Below are positions 56,028 through 64,000 of a DNA stretch of 64,000 nucleotides, in pieces. Origin of the DNA: Iamia majanohamensis (GTDB lineage Bacteria; Actinomycetota; Acidimicrobiia; Acidimicrobiales; Iamiaceae); assembly GCF_028532485.1 (NCBI RefSeq), contig NZ_CP116942.1, positions 1,798,001-1,862,000 of the forward strand, in the 5' to 3' direction. The notes below the pieces were generated by a model. That model saw only the letters and a program-made list of their open reading frames with translations. It searched no databases and was not told the origin of the DNA. Both the position numbers and the translations under genes were made by a program. Position 1 is the stretch's first letter. Each line of letters opens with the position of its first letter.

Positions 56028-57259
56028 CCCCCGTGCTCGGGGCGGCGGGCGGGGAGGCCGCCACCGCCTTCGTCGAGATCGGCGTGGTGCTGCTGGTCCT
56101 GGCCGTCCTGGCCCGGCTGGCCGACCGCTGGCGCATCACCGCCATCCCGCTGTTCCTGCTGGCCGGGCTGGCCGTGGGCGACGGGGGGCTGGCGCCGCTC
56201 GACGTGAGCGAGGACTTCATCTCCCTCGCCGGCGAGATCGGCGTGCTCCTCCTGCTGCTCACCCTGGGCCTCGAGTACACGCCGGCGGAGCTGCGCTCGG
56301 GGCTGCGGCGGGGGGCGGTGCCGGGGGTCCTCGACGCCGCCCTCGGGTTCACCCCCGGGCTGGTGGCCGGCCTGCTGCTCGGGTGGGACGTGCGGACCGC
56401 CGTGCTCCTCGGCGGCGTCTGCTGGATCAGCTCCTCGGGGGTGATCGCCAAGGTCCTCTCCGACCTGGGCCGCCTGGGCAACCGGGAGACGCCCTCGGTG
56501 CTCAACCTCCTCGTGCTCGAGGACCTGGCCATGGCCGTCTACCTCCCCATCGTCGGTGCCCTGCTCACCGGGCGCGACGCGGCGGCCACGATCGTGACCG
56601 TCGGCGTCGCCCTGGCCGCGGTGGGGGTCATCCTCCTGGTGTCGATGCGGTGGGGCGACCGCCTCAGCCAGCTGTTGGCCCCGGCGTCGGACGAGTCGCT
56701 GCTGCTGTCGGTGTTCGGCCTCACGCTTCTGGTCGGGGGTGTGGCCCAGCGCCTCGAGGTCTCCGCCGCCATCGGCGCGTTCCTCGTGGGCCTGGCCGTG
56801 TCGGACCCGGTGCGCGATCGGGCCGAGGTGGTCATCGCCCCGCTGCGCGACCTCTTCGCCGCCCTGTTCTTCCTGTTCTTCTCCTTCCAGGTCGACCTGG
56901 GCGACCTGTGGGGCTCGCTGCTGCCCGCCCTCGCCCTGCTGGTCGTCACCGGCGCCGGCAAGGTGGTGACCGGCTGGGTCGCGGCCCGGCGCGACGGGGT
57001 GGCCGTCCCCGGTCGGGTGCGGGCCGGCACCGTGCTGATCGCCCGGGGCGAGTTCTCCATCGTCATCGCCGCCCTCGGAGCCTCCGCCGCGTTCGGCTCC
57101 GAGCTGGCCACCTTGGCCGCGGCCTACGTGCTGCTGACGGCCCTGGCCGGCCCGCTGCTCACCCGCAGCGCCGACGGCATCGCGGCCCGCCTGCGCAACG
57201 CAGGGGTCGGGGCGCCGGCCCCGTCGCCCCCGGCACCGGCCGCCGGCGCCGACCCCTGA
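56024..57259 (+). CDS. Monovalent cation/proton antiporter (KhtU/KefB-like, CPA2)
   Basis: The 411-residue protein is a CPA2-type antiporter with about 12 hydrophobic segments: FVEIGVVLLVLAVLARLADRW, ITAIPLFLLAGLAVGDGGL, SLAGEIGVLLLLLTLGLEYT, GGVCWISSSGVIAKVLSDLGRLGNRETPSVLNLLVLEDLAMAVYL (the family's conserved core with the acidic ED pair) and ARGEFSIVIAALG. It overlaps khtT by 4 bp. There is no C-terminal RCK domain, so regulation comes from the separate subunit. It probably exports K+ in exchange for protons. Confidence 0.88.
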   Translation: MTPVLGAAGGEAATAFVEIGVVLLVLAVLARLADRWRITAIPLFLLAGLAVGDGGLAPLDVSEDFISLAGEIGVLLLLLTLGLEYTPAELRSGLRRGAVPGVLDAALGFTPGLVAGLLLGWDVRTAVLLGGVCWISSSGVIAKVLSDLGRLGNRETPSVLNLLVLEDLAMAVYLPIVGALLTGRDAAATIVTVGVALAAVGVILLVSMRWGDRLSQLLAPASDESLLLSVFGLTLLVGGVAQRLEVSAAIGAFLVGLAVSDPVRDRAEVVIAPLRDLFAALFFLFFSFQVDLGDLWGSLLPALALLVVTGAGKVVTGWVAARRDGVAVPGRVRAGTVLIARGEFSIVIAALGASAAFGSELATLAAAYVLLTALAGPLLTRSADGIAARLRNAGVGAPAPSPPAPAAGADP

Positions 57260-57268
57260 GGCGCGGGC

Positions 57269-59665
57269 TCAGGGCGTGAGGTGGAGCGGCGGGCCGAACA
57301 GGTGGCCCTGGCCCAGGGTGACGCCCAGGTGGAGCAGCTCGGTCACCTGGGCCTCGACCTCGATGCCCTCGACCACGACCTCCAGGCCGACCCGTTCGCA
57401 CATCTCGCGCACCGACCCGACGAGCGCCGCGGCCCGCGTGCCCCGCCCGAGGCCGTCGAGGAACAGGCGGTCGAACTTCACCATGGTGAGGGGCAGCTGC
57501 TGGAGCACCTCGAGCGACGACCAGCCGCTGCCGAAGTCGTCGAGGGCCACCCCCACGCCGAGGTCGGCGAGGTGGTGCACCCCCCGCACCGCGTCGGCGT
57601 CGGCGACGGTGCGGCCCTGCTCGGTCAGCTCCACCACGACGAGGGCGGGGTCGACCCCGTGGGCGCCGAGGGCCCGCTCGAGCAGGGTGGAGGCGCCGGT
57701 GGCCAGCTCGCGGGTCGAGAGGTTGACGAACCACCGCACCCCGGGGGCCTGGCGCGGCGCGTGGGTCGCGACGGTGGCCGCGAAGTGCTCGACCACCCAG
57801 GCGCCCAGGTCGACGATCAGGCCGGACCGCACCGCGGCCCCGATGAAGGCCTCGGCCCCGACGACCTGGTCACCCCGCCGCCAGCGGAGGAGGGCCTCGT
57901 GGCCCCGGACGTCGCGCCCGGCCAGGTCGACCAGCGGCTGGTGGTGGAGCTCCAGGCCCCCGTCGTCGAGGGCTCGACGCAGGTCGGTCAGGTCGTCGTC
58001 GCGCCGACGCCACCGCGACCCGACCCGCGCGGCGATGCGCGCCGACTTGGCCGCGTACATGGCCCCGTCGGCGTCGGCGACCAGCCGCTCGGGGGTGCTG
58101 CGGCCGCCCTCCCCCCAGGCGCTGCCCACGGTGGCGGCCACCGGGATCCGCATGCCGTCCACCACCACCTGGTGGGAGGCAGCGGCCTCGATCCGCTCGG
58201 CCAGCTCCAGGGCCTCGTCGGGTCCGGGCGCGTCGGGCGAGACGATGAGGAACTCGTCGCCGCCCAGCCGGCCGACCAGGTCCTGCTCGTCGCGGACGGC
58301 GGCCCGGATGCGCTCGACGACCGACACCAGCACCTGGTCGCCGACGCGGTGGCCGTGGGTGTCGTTGACCTCCTTGAAGCGGTCCAGGTCGAGGAACACC
58401 ACGCCGACGCCCCGGCCCGGCTCGGCCAGCAGCGCCTCGAGGGTGGCCATGGTGGCGGCCCGGTTGTGGCACCCGCTGAGGGCGTCGACGGTCGCCTGGC
58501 GCACCAGCTCGTCGCGCAGCCGGACGCTCTCGGTCACGTCGGTCACGCAGCCCACCGCGCCGGTGACCGCGTCGTCGTCGTCGGTGAGGGGCCGGAGGCT
58601 CACCTGGTAGTGGCGGACCTCCTGGCCGCGCCGCTGGCGCAGCTCGAGCTCGGTCGGGCGGCCCTCGCCGAACACGGCGTCGAGGGCGGCCTCGAGCACG
58701 GGCCGGTCCTCAGGCATCGCCAGGGCGATCTGCGCGGCCAGGGCGGCGCCGGGCCGGGCCTCGTCGGACATCGCCCGCATCCGGTGGTTGGCGAAGACCA
58801 CCTCGCGGTCGGGTCCCAGCTGCACGAGGCCGACGGGCACGGTGTCGGACACCTCGCGCAGGAGGCGCTCGCTGGCCCGCAGGGCCTCCTGGGCGGCGAG
58901 CTCCTCGGAGATGTCGAGGACCTCGGAGACGACCTCGCCGTCGCCGGCGGGGCCGAGGCGGTTCTCGTTGCTCATCTCCACCCACAGGTGGGTGCCGTCG
59001 GCCCGCCGGTGGCGGAGCCGCACCCGGTGGGTGAGGCCGGGGACGGTGAGCATCTCCATCCAGCTCCCGATGGCGAGGGCGTGGTCGTCGGGGTGGATGA
59101 AGGCGAGGGAGCGCTCGCCCACCAGCTGGTCGGCGCGGAAGCCGAGCATCCGCGACGCGGCCTCGTCGGCGTGGAGGATGACGGCGCGGGCGTCCTTGCG
59201 CATCCGGCAGATGCGGGGCACGACGGCCGGGGCCAGGTCGCCGGTGACGGGTGGGGGCGCGTCGTCCTCCTCCGTGCCGGCGGCGAGGAAGAGGGCGAAG
59301 AGCACGCCGTGGTCGGACCGGGCATCGACGAAGTGCAGGTCCATCAGCTGCCGGGGGGCCACGCGCAGGTGGATCGCGGCCCGGGAGGTGCCCGTGGCCG
59401 GCACCTCCTCCCAGGCCCGGATCACGGCCTCGGCGTCGGCGGGCACGACCATGTCGATGACCGAGCGACCCGCGACCACGCGGTGCCGGGGCGAGAGGGG
59501 CACGTCGTCGGGCACGGCGACGAAGATGCCGTCGTCGCGGATGGCGGCCACGTGGGCGTCGGGGTGGCGCGCCAGCAGGTCGTGCAGGAGGGGCCGGTCG
59601 ACCGGTCCACCTCCCGCTGGTCCCTCGTCCCGGGGGACCGTCGCCGCCGACTCCCTCTCACCCAT
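57269..59665 (-). CDS. PAS-GGDEF-EAL cyclic di-GMP signalling protein
   Basis: The 798-residue cytosolic protein has a PAS-like domain near residues 25-130, a second PAS/PAC near 165-260 (MLGFRADQLVGERSLAFIHPDDH), a third near 270-385 (SDTVPVGLVQLGPDREVVFANHRM), a GGDEF domain with the intact motif at residues 468-472 and an EAL domain with E590-A-L592. EAL residues look complete: ELTEQGRTV, LDDFGSGWSSL, VEGIEVEAQ and QGHLFGPP. Both cyclase and phosphodiesterase activity are possible. No membrane segment is seen. ATG 59665 is the chosen start; the frame is open upstream. It is convergent with the antiporter operon. Confidence 0.92.
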   Translation of the reverse strand: MGERESAATVPRDEGPAGGGPVDRPLLHDLLARHPDAHVAAIRDDGIFVAVPDDVPLSPRHRVVAGRSVIDMVVPADAEAVIRAWEEVPATGTSRAAIHLRVAPRQLMDLHFVDARSDHGVLFALFLAAGTEEDDAPPPVTGDLAPAVVPRICRMRKDARAVILHADEAASRMLGFRADQLVGERSLAFIHPDDHALAIGSWMEMLTVPGLTHRVRLRHRRADGTHLWVEMSNENRLGPAGDGEVVSEVLDISEELAAQEALRASERLLREVSDTVPVGLVQLGPDREVVFANHRMRAMSDEARPGAALAAQIALAMPEDRPVLEAALDAVFGEGRPTELELRQRRGQEVRHYQVSLRPLTDDDDAVTGAVGCVTDVTESVRLRDELVRQATVDALSGCHNRAATMATLEALLAEPGRGVGVVFLDLDRFKEVNDTHGHRVGDQVLVSVVERIRAAVRDEQDLVGRLGGDEFLIVSPDAPGPDEALELAERIEAAASHQVVVDGMRIPVAATVGSAWGEGGRSTPERLVADADGAMYAAKSARIAARVGSRWRRRDDDLTDLRRALDDGGLELHHQPLVDLAGRDVRGHEALLRWRRGDQVVGAEAFIGAAVRSGLIVDLGAWVVEHFAATVATHAPRQAPGVRWFVNLSTRELATGASTLLERALGAHGVDPALVVVELTEQGRTVADADAVRGVHHLADLGVGVALDDFGSGWSSLEVLQQLPLTMVKFDRLFLDGLGRGTRAAALVGSVREMCERVGLEVVVEGIEVEAQVTELLHLGVTLGQGHLFGPPLHLTP

Positions 59666-59835
59666 GCCGAGTGCATCGGCAGCGACTGTCAGCTTGTGAC
59701 CCTGGTCTCCCCATCTCCACCCGTTCGGTGCGCCGGCCCGACCGGTTCGTGCCGCCAGGTGTGACCCTCGACCCATGACGATCCGGTGACGGTCGTTGGG
59801 ATCGCACCGGGGCGGCCCCCACCCTCGGGCGCGAC

Positions 59836-60780
59836 ATGGCACACCGCACCGCCCCGACCGCCCTGCACCGCCTCGCCGTCCTCGTCGCCGCCGTGGTCCT
59901 CGTCGGCGCCTGCGGCGGCGGTGGCGACGACGCCTCGGCCGATGGCGACGCGGCGACGACCGTCGCCCCGACCACCGCCCCGGCGACCACCGCACCCGAC
60001 GGGTCGAGCACGACCACGACGGCGCCCGACCGCAGCACCACCACGGCGCCCCCGCCCACCACGGCCCCGCCGTCGACCACGGCGCCGCCGCACACCGCCG
60101 CCCCGCCGCCCACGACCGCGCCCCCCACCACGGCCCCGCCGAGCACCGAGCCCCCGCCGCCGGCCCCCGAGGTCCTCGAGCCGGGCGACGAGGGTCCCGC
60201 CGTCGAGCTCCTCCAGACCCGCCTGCGGGACCTGGGCTACTGGGTCGGCCCCGTCGACGCGACCTACGGCACCCTCACCGAGCAGGCCGTCTTCGCCTTC
60301 CAGAAGGCCCAGGGCCTGGCCGTCGACGGCGTCACCGGCCCCTCGACCCGCACCGCGCTGGAGGCCCCGGCGCCGGTGAGGACCCGCACGACGTCGGGGA
60401 CGGCCTGGGAGGTCGACAAGACCCGCCAGCTGCTGATCCTGGCCGTGGACGGCCGGGCCGTCGAGGTCCACAACACCTCGACCGGCACCGAGGACGCCTA
60501 CACCTACGACGGCCGCGAGAGGCTCGCCGACACCCCCGAGGGCGACTTCACCCTCGACTGGCAGGTCGACGGCGTGCGCGACGGCGCCCTCGGCCGGCTC
60601 TACCGGCCCAAGTACTTCCACCCCGACGGCATCGCCATCCACGGCTACGGCTCGGTGCCCCCGGTGCCGGCGTCCCACGGCTGCGTGCGGATCACCAAGG
60701 CGGCGATGGACCACGTCTGGGCCGACGGTCGGGCGCCGCTCGGCACCCGCGTCCTCGTCTACGGCGACTCGCCCGTCTGA
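59836..60780 (+). CDS. L,D-transpeptidase lipoprotein with peptidoglycan-binding domain
   Basis: The 314-residue protein has a signal peptide with lipobox LVGAC, a Thr/Pro/Ala-rich linker of about 75 residues, a peptidoglycan-binding domain (GDEGPAVELLQTRLRDLGYWVG, LTEQAVFAFQKAQGLAVDGVTG) and a YkuD L,D-transpeptidase domain. The catalytic motif is HGYG...SHGCVRI with Cys283. It cross-links peptidoglycan outside the membrane. The linker is probably exposed in the wall. ATG 59836 is the start. A perfect 10-bp hairpin follows the stop. Confidence 0.92.
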   Translation: MAHRTAPTALHRLAVLVAAVVLVGACGGGGDDASADGDAATTVAPTTAPATTAPDGSSTTTTAPDRSTTTAPPPTTAPPSTTAPPHTAAPPPTTAPPTTAPPSTEPPPPAPEVLEPGDEGPAVELLQTRLRDLGYWVGPVDATYGTLTEQAVFAFQKAQGLAVDGVTGPSTRTALEAPAPVRTRTTSGTAWEVDKTRQLLILAVDGRAVEVHNTSTGTEDAYTYDGRERLADTPEGDFTLDWQVDGVRDGALGRLYRPKYFHPDGIAIHGYGSVPPVPASHGCVRITKAAMDHVWADGRAPLGTRVLVYGDSPV

Positions 60781-60801
60781 CCGCGCCCGGCCCGGGCGCG
60801 G
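60781..60801. terminator. 10-bp perfect hairpin between convergent genes
   Basis: CCGCGCCCGG and CCGGGCGCGG flank a single C, beginning directly after the L,D-transpeptidase stop and 13 bp before the stop of the convergent SRPBCC gene. A real loop would open the innermost pairs. Confidence 0.65.
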
Positions 60802-60813
60802 TGACGGCGGGGC

Positions 60814-61200
60814 TCAGCCCTCCATGTGGGTCTTCAGGTGGTCGAGGGCGCCCTGGTAGATGTCGCGGAACATCGGGGTGGCCTCCTCGGGCACGACCCC
60901 GACCGCCCAGGTGACGTGGCTGCCGCCGTCGGGCTTGTCCATCACCGTGATGGTGGCCTCGTGGGACTCAACCGGCGCCCCCTCGCCCACGATCGAGTAG
61001 GTGAGGGTGCGGGCCTCGGCGTCGCGGGAGACCAGCTCCTCCTGGATCGACATGCCCATGGTCTGCACGGTCCGCACCTTGCCGTCGACCTCGCAGCTGT
61101 CGACCCCGGCCATCCAGCCCAGGTCGCCGAAGTCGCCCACCAGGGCCCAGACCTCGTCGGGGCTGGCGTCGATGTGGATGTTGGCCGGATCGGTGGTCAC
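60814..61200 (-). CDS. SRPBCC family protein (polyketide cyclase-like)
   Basis: The 128-residue protein has the START/SRPBCC pattern: NIHIDASPDEVWALVGDFGDLGWMAGVDSCEVDG, VQTMGMSIQEELVSRDAEARTLTYSIVGEG, ATITVMDKPDGGSHVTWAVGVVP and a last helix FRDIYQGALDHLKTHMEG. The pattern MSRDAEARTL-like charged turn and GW motif are typical of the polyketide cyclase-like group. GTG 61200 is the start of the conserved sequence. It is divergent from the helicase gene. Ligand and function are unknown. Confidence 0.82.
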   Translation of the reverse strand: MTTDPANIHIDASPDEVWALVGDFGDLGWMAGVDSCEVDGKVRTVQTMGMSIQEELVSRDAEARTLTYSIVGEGAPVESHEATITVMDKPDGGSHVTWAVGVVPEEATPMFRDIYQGALDHLKTHMEG

Positions 61201-61325
61201 GGGCCGCGAGGGTAGCCGTGCGGGGTCCTCCGGGCTGGCGCCGCCGGGGCTCCCGGGGGCCCCGCCCGGACCCGTCGGTCGATGTCCGGGGGAGGGGGTG
61301 GGCCGTGCCACACTCGACGGTCCCG

Positions 61326-62960
61326 ATGACCCGATCGATCCGACTCCGCCCCTGGCAGAAGGCCGCGCTGGACCAGTTCGTGGAGGCCCGTCGGCCCGAC
61401 TTCCTGGCCGTGGCCACGCCCGGGGCGGGCAAGACGACCTTCGCCCTCACCGCCGCCCGCCACCGCCTGGCCATCCGGCCCGGTCGCCTCGTGGTGGTGG
61501 CCCCCACCGCCCACCTGAAGCTGCAGTGGGCCCGGGCCGCGTCGCGCTTCGCCCTGCACCTCGACCCGGCCTGGTCGGCCACCGACGGCGGGCTCCCGGC
61601 CGACATGCACGGCATCGTCACCACCTACCAGCAGGTCGCCACCAGCGCCCCCGCGATCCGCCCCCTCGCCCGGGGGTCGTTCGTGGTCTTCGACGAGCTG
61701 CACCACGCCGCCGACGACCGGGCGTGGGGCGACGCCGTGCGCCACGCCTTCGAGGACGCCGACCGCCGCCTGGCCCTGTCGGGGACGCCGTTCCGCTCCG
61801 ACACCCGGGCCATCCCGTTCGTCGACTACCACCTCGACGAGGCCCGCCCCGACTACGAGTACGGCTACGGCGACGCCCTCCGCGACCGGCGGGTGGTGCG
61901 GCCGGTGTTCTTCCCCCGCACCAACGGCCAGATGGAGTGGTCGGCCCCCGACGGCACCGAGCACTCCGCCACCTTCGACGACGACCTCGACGCGGTGCGG
62001 GCCAGCCAGCGGCTGCGCACCGCCCTGTCGCTGGAGGGGGAGTGGCTGCCCACCGTGCTGCGGGCCGCCCACGCCCGCCTGGTGGAGGTCCGGGCCGAGC
62101 AGCCCGACGCCGGCGGCCTCGTCATCGCCTCGGACCAGCAGCACGCCCGGGGCATCGCCGAGATCCTCCACGGCCGCTTCGGCACCCGGGCCACCGTCGT
62201 CACCTCCGACGACCCTCGGGCGTCGATGAAGATCGCGGCCTTCGCCTCGGGCGCGGAGCCGTGGCTGGTGGCGGTCCGGATGGTGTCCGAGGGGGTCGAC
62301 ATCCCCCGCCTGCGGGTGGGCGTCTACGCCACCACCACCTCCACCGAGCTGTTCTTCCGCCAGGCCGTCGGCCGCTTCGTGCGCTGGACGCCGGGCGTGC
62401 CCCGCCAGAAGGCGTGGATGTTCATCCCCGACGACCCCCGCCTGCGGCGCCTGGCCCACGGCATCGCCGAGCAGCGCCGGCACTCGCTCCAGCGCCGGGA
62501 GCGGCCCACCGACCACGACGGCCTCGACGAGGCCGCGGCCCAGCCCGACGAGGTCCCCGGCGAGGAGCAGATGTCGCTGTTCTCGGTGATCTCGGCCGTG
62601 GCCACCGACGCCGAGGCCGGCCCCGAGGGCGACGACGACGACCTCGACGACGACTACGGCGAGGGGTTCGGCTTCGACCTGGAGCTGGGCCCGCCGCCGC
62701 CGCTCGCCGGCGTGGGCACGGGCGGCGCGGGGGAGGCGCCCGGGGAGGGCGTCGCCACCAGGCGGGAGGACAAGAAGCGCCTGCGCGACCTCAACGCCGA
62801 GCTGGCCCGCGACCTGGTCCGGACCACAGGCTGGTCCCACGCCCAGGTCAACCAGGAGCTCAACCGCATCGCCGGGGTCACCCGGGTCACCGAGGCCACC
62901 GTGGCCCAGCTCCGCACCCGGCTGGAGAAGGGCACCCGCTGGCTCGGCCGCTCGGCCTGA
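61326..62960 (+). CDS. DEAD/DEAH-box helicase family protein (SF2)
   Basis: The 544-residue protein has SF2 helicase motifs: Q-type LRPWQKAALDQF, motif I TPGAGKTT (K36), motif Ia VVAPTAHLKLQW, motif II FDELHHAA, motif III LSGTPFRSD, motif V MVSEGVDIPRLRVG and motif VI FRQAVGRFVRW. Between the helicase core and the C-terminus lies an acidic low-complexity stretch (EGDDDDLDDDYGEGFGFDLEL). The C-terminal region (RDLNAELARDLVRTTGWSHAQVN) is conserved-looking but unassigned. No nuclease or methylase partner is adjacent. ATG 61326 is the start; a role in DNA or RNA remodelling is open. Confidence 0.85.
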   Translation: MTRSIRLRPWQKAALDQFVEARRPDFLAVATPGAGKTTFALTAARHRLAIRPGRLVVVAPTAHLKLQWARAASRFALHLDPAWSATDGGLPADMHGIVTTYQQVATSAPAIRPLARGSFVVFDELHHAADDRAWGDAVRHAFEDADRRLALSGTPFRSDTRAIPFVDYHLDEARPDYEYGYGDALRDRRVVRPVFFPRTNGQMEWSAPDGTEHSATFDDDLDAVRASQRLRTALSLEGEWLPTVLRAAHARLVEVRAEQPDAGGLVIASDQQHARGIAEILHGRFGTRATVVTSDDPRASMKIAAFASGAEPWLVAVRMVSEGVDIPRLRVGVYATTTSTELFFRQAVGRFVRWTPGVPRQKAWMFIPDDPRLRRLAHGIAEQRRHSLQRRERPTDHDGLDEAAAQPDEVPGEEQMSLFSVISAVATDAEAGPEGDDDDLDDDYGEGFGFDLELGPPPPLAGVGTGGAGEAPGEGVATRREDKKRLRDLNAELARDLVRTTGWSHAQVNQELNRIAGVTRVTEATVAQLRTRLEKGTRWLGRSA

Positions 62961-63092
62961 GGGCCCGGCGCGAAGACCACACCCGCCCTCTAGCCACCAC
63001 CCTCAGGGGCGCGGGGCCCACCAGGGCGGCAGCTCCGGCAGAGAGACGTCACCGCGGCTCCGCACCGATCACCGCCGAGACGGTGACCGCGG

Positions 63093-63923
63093 TCAGCCCA
63101 TCTCGTCGGGGTCGGGGCCCCTGCGCCCGTCGTCGCGCCCGAGGGCCGTGAGGCGGGCCACCTCGTCGTCGGTGAGGGTCACGTCGAGCGCCCCCCAGTT
63201 CTCCTCCATGCGCTCGCGGTGGGAGGACTTGGGGAACACCACGTCGCCCCGCTGGAGGTGCCAGGCCAGCACGACCTGGGCCGGGGTGGCGTCGTGGTCC
63301 TCGGCCAGCGCGGTCACCACGGGGTCGTCGAGCACGTCGCCCTGGGCGATGGGCGACCAGGCCTCGACGGCGATCCCGCGGTCCCCGGCCTCGGCCCGCA
63401 CCTCGGTCTGCGGGAAGTACGGGTGCACCTCGATCTGGTCGACCGAGGGGACCACGTCGCACTCCCGCGCCAGGCGGTCGAGGTGGTGGGGCTGGAAGTT
63501 CGACACCCCGATGGAGCGGGCCTTGCCCGCCGCCTGCGCCTCCTGCAGCGCCGTCCAGGCCTCGACGTAGAGGTCCTGGCTCGGCAGCGGCCAGTGGATG
63601 AGGAACAGGTCGACGTGGTCGAGGCCGAGGGCGGCCAGGCTGCGGTCGATGGCGGTGACGGCGTCGTCGTGGGCGTGGAAGCCGTTGTCGAGCTTGGTGG
63701 TCACGAACACCTCGCCTCGGTCGAGCCCGGAGGACCGGACGGCCTCGCCCACCTCGGCCTCGTTGCCGTACATCTGGGCCGTGTCCACGTGGCGGTAGCC
63801 GACCTCCAGGGCCGTGGTCACCGCCTCGGCCGTGTCGCCGGGGTCGATCTGGTAGGTGCCGAAGCCGAGCTGGGGGATCTCGACGCCGTCGTTCAGGCGG
63901 ATGGTGGGCGCGGCGGTGGGCAC
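63093..63923 (-). CDS. Aldo/keto reductase
   Basis: The 276-residue protein is an AKR with the catalytic tetrad visible: Asp and Tyr in RHVDTAQMYGNEAEVGEAV, Lys in VFVTTKLDNGFH and His in DLFLIHWPLPS. The cofactor loop has VFPKSSHRERMEENWGAL, which suits NADPH. It resembles 2,5-diketo-gluconate reductase-like (AKR5) enzymes. RSIGVSNFQPHHLDRLARE and EVHPYFPQTE are family signatures. It is an NADPH-dependent carbonyl reductase; the natural substrate is unknown. The last 77 bp of the window after its start contain no gene. Confidence 0.9.
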   Translation of the reverse strand: MPTAAPTIRLNDGVEIPQLGFGTYQIDPGDTAEAVTTALEVGYRHVDTAQMYGNEAEVGEAVRSSGLDRGEVFVTTKLDNGFHAHDDAVTAIDRSLAALGLDHVDLFLIHWPLPSQDLYVEAWTALQEAQAAGKARSIGVSNFQPHHLDRLARECDVVPSVDQIEVHPYFPQTEVRAEAGDRGIAVEAWSPIAQGDVLDDPVVTALAEDHDATPAQVVLAWHLQRGDVVFPKSSHRERMEENWGALDVTLTDDEVARLTALGRDDGRRGPDPDEMG

Positions 63924-64000
63924 GGGCGGCTCCTCAGGTGGGGGACCCGCGTCCGCTGCCCGGGCCCGCCCCCGGGGAAACGGCGCAGGTCCCGCACGCC

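Noticed and set aside
57281-59764. An 827-codon open frame on the plus strand
   Set aside because: It is antisense to the PAS-GGDEF-EAL gene and has no recognisable domain.
59990-60170. Repeated short CCG/ACC-rich units that look like tandem or CRISPR-like repeats
   Set aside because: They encode the Thr/Pro linker of the L,D-transpeptidase. The units vary and have no spacers.
1-64000. CRISPR array, rRNA operon, prophage or plasmid replication genes
   Set aside because: No regular spaced repeats, rRNA-like sequence, phage structural genes or replication initiator were seen on either strand.

Overview
The window is very GC-rich, gene-dense DNA. Many starts are GTG, many neighbouring genes overlap by 4 bp (GTGA or ATGA), and both tRNA genes encode their CCA end. 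An F420-type luciferase-like oxidoreductase, a wax-ester synthase/DGAT, DtxR-type iron boxes, a DUF222-HNH gene and many lipoproteins point to a high-GC actinobacterium. An Acidimicrobiia (Iamia-like) host is my guess and is not proven by any marker here. I see no rRNA, CRISPR array, prophage or replication origin.

Layout. 1-2610: nickel-pincer cofactor genes larC (cut by the window edge) and larB, divergent from larE. 2636-6410: sulfur handling (TauE/SafE exporter, a frameshifted rhodanese-DUF2892 gene, an MBL-fold/rhodanese protein) and a divergent GntR/HutC regulator with a clear promoter. 6494-8320: MtfA-type peptidase and AzlCD exporter. 8343-9285: an IS5-like element sitting in the centre of a REP-like palindrome. 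9336-10840: ECF sigma factor with an overlapping membrane protein, bordered by copies of the same palindrome. 11010-21235: a large iron-siderophore locus with four binding lipoproteins, two siderophore-interacting reductases, two FecCD permeases and one ATPase, with DtxR/IdeR-like boxes. 21264-30244: redox and housekeeping genes (a molybdopterin oxidoreductase with its flavin reductase, a 2OG-Fe(II) oxygenase, a 6PGDH-like dehydrogenase, a propeller lipoprotein, an XRE regulator facing a SnoaL-like gene, CorA, an SDR and DUF1275).

30326-40162: a DrrAB-type ABC exporter, WS/DGAT, a membrane protein overlapping a large YceI / cytochrome c / copper-monooxygenase-like fusion, an ACT protein, an LLM oxidoreductase and a family-5 solute-binding lipoprotein. 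40302-46964: a diiron protein, a two-component system, a small membrane protein, an acyltransferase, tRNA-Lys and a coiled-coil M15 peptidase. 47192-49077: divergent zinc-type ABC ATPase and permease around a Zur/Fur-like box. 49186-53509: a lipoprotein, tRNA-Arg, MerR and ArsR regulators each next to small putative target genes, and DUF421. 53675-63923: a small CxxC protein, a DUF222-HNH protein, a KhtTU-like K+/H+ antiporter pair, a PAS-GGDEF-EAL protein, an L,D-transpeptidase, an SRPBCC protein, an SF2 helicase and an aldo/keto reductase.

The strongest functional grouping is iron acquisition: lipoproteins capture ferric siderophores, the FecCD/ATPase complex imports them, and the SIP-family flavoproteins probably reduce the iron for release. 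The most unusual single gene is the 703-residue fusion at 34857-36968. The cleanest structural observation is the IS inserted at the dyad centre of a palindrome whose intact copy lies 2.6 kb away. No intergenic stretch exceeds 300 bp.
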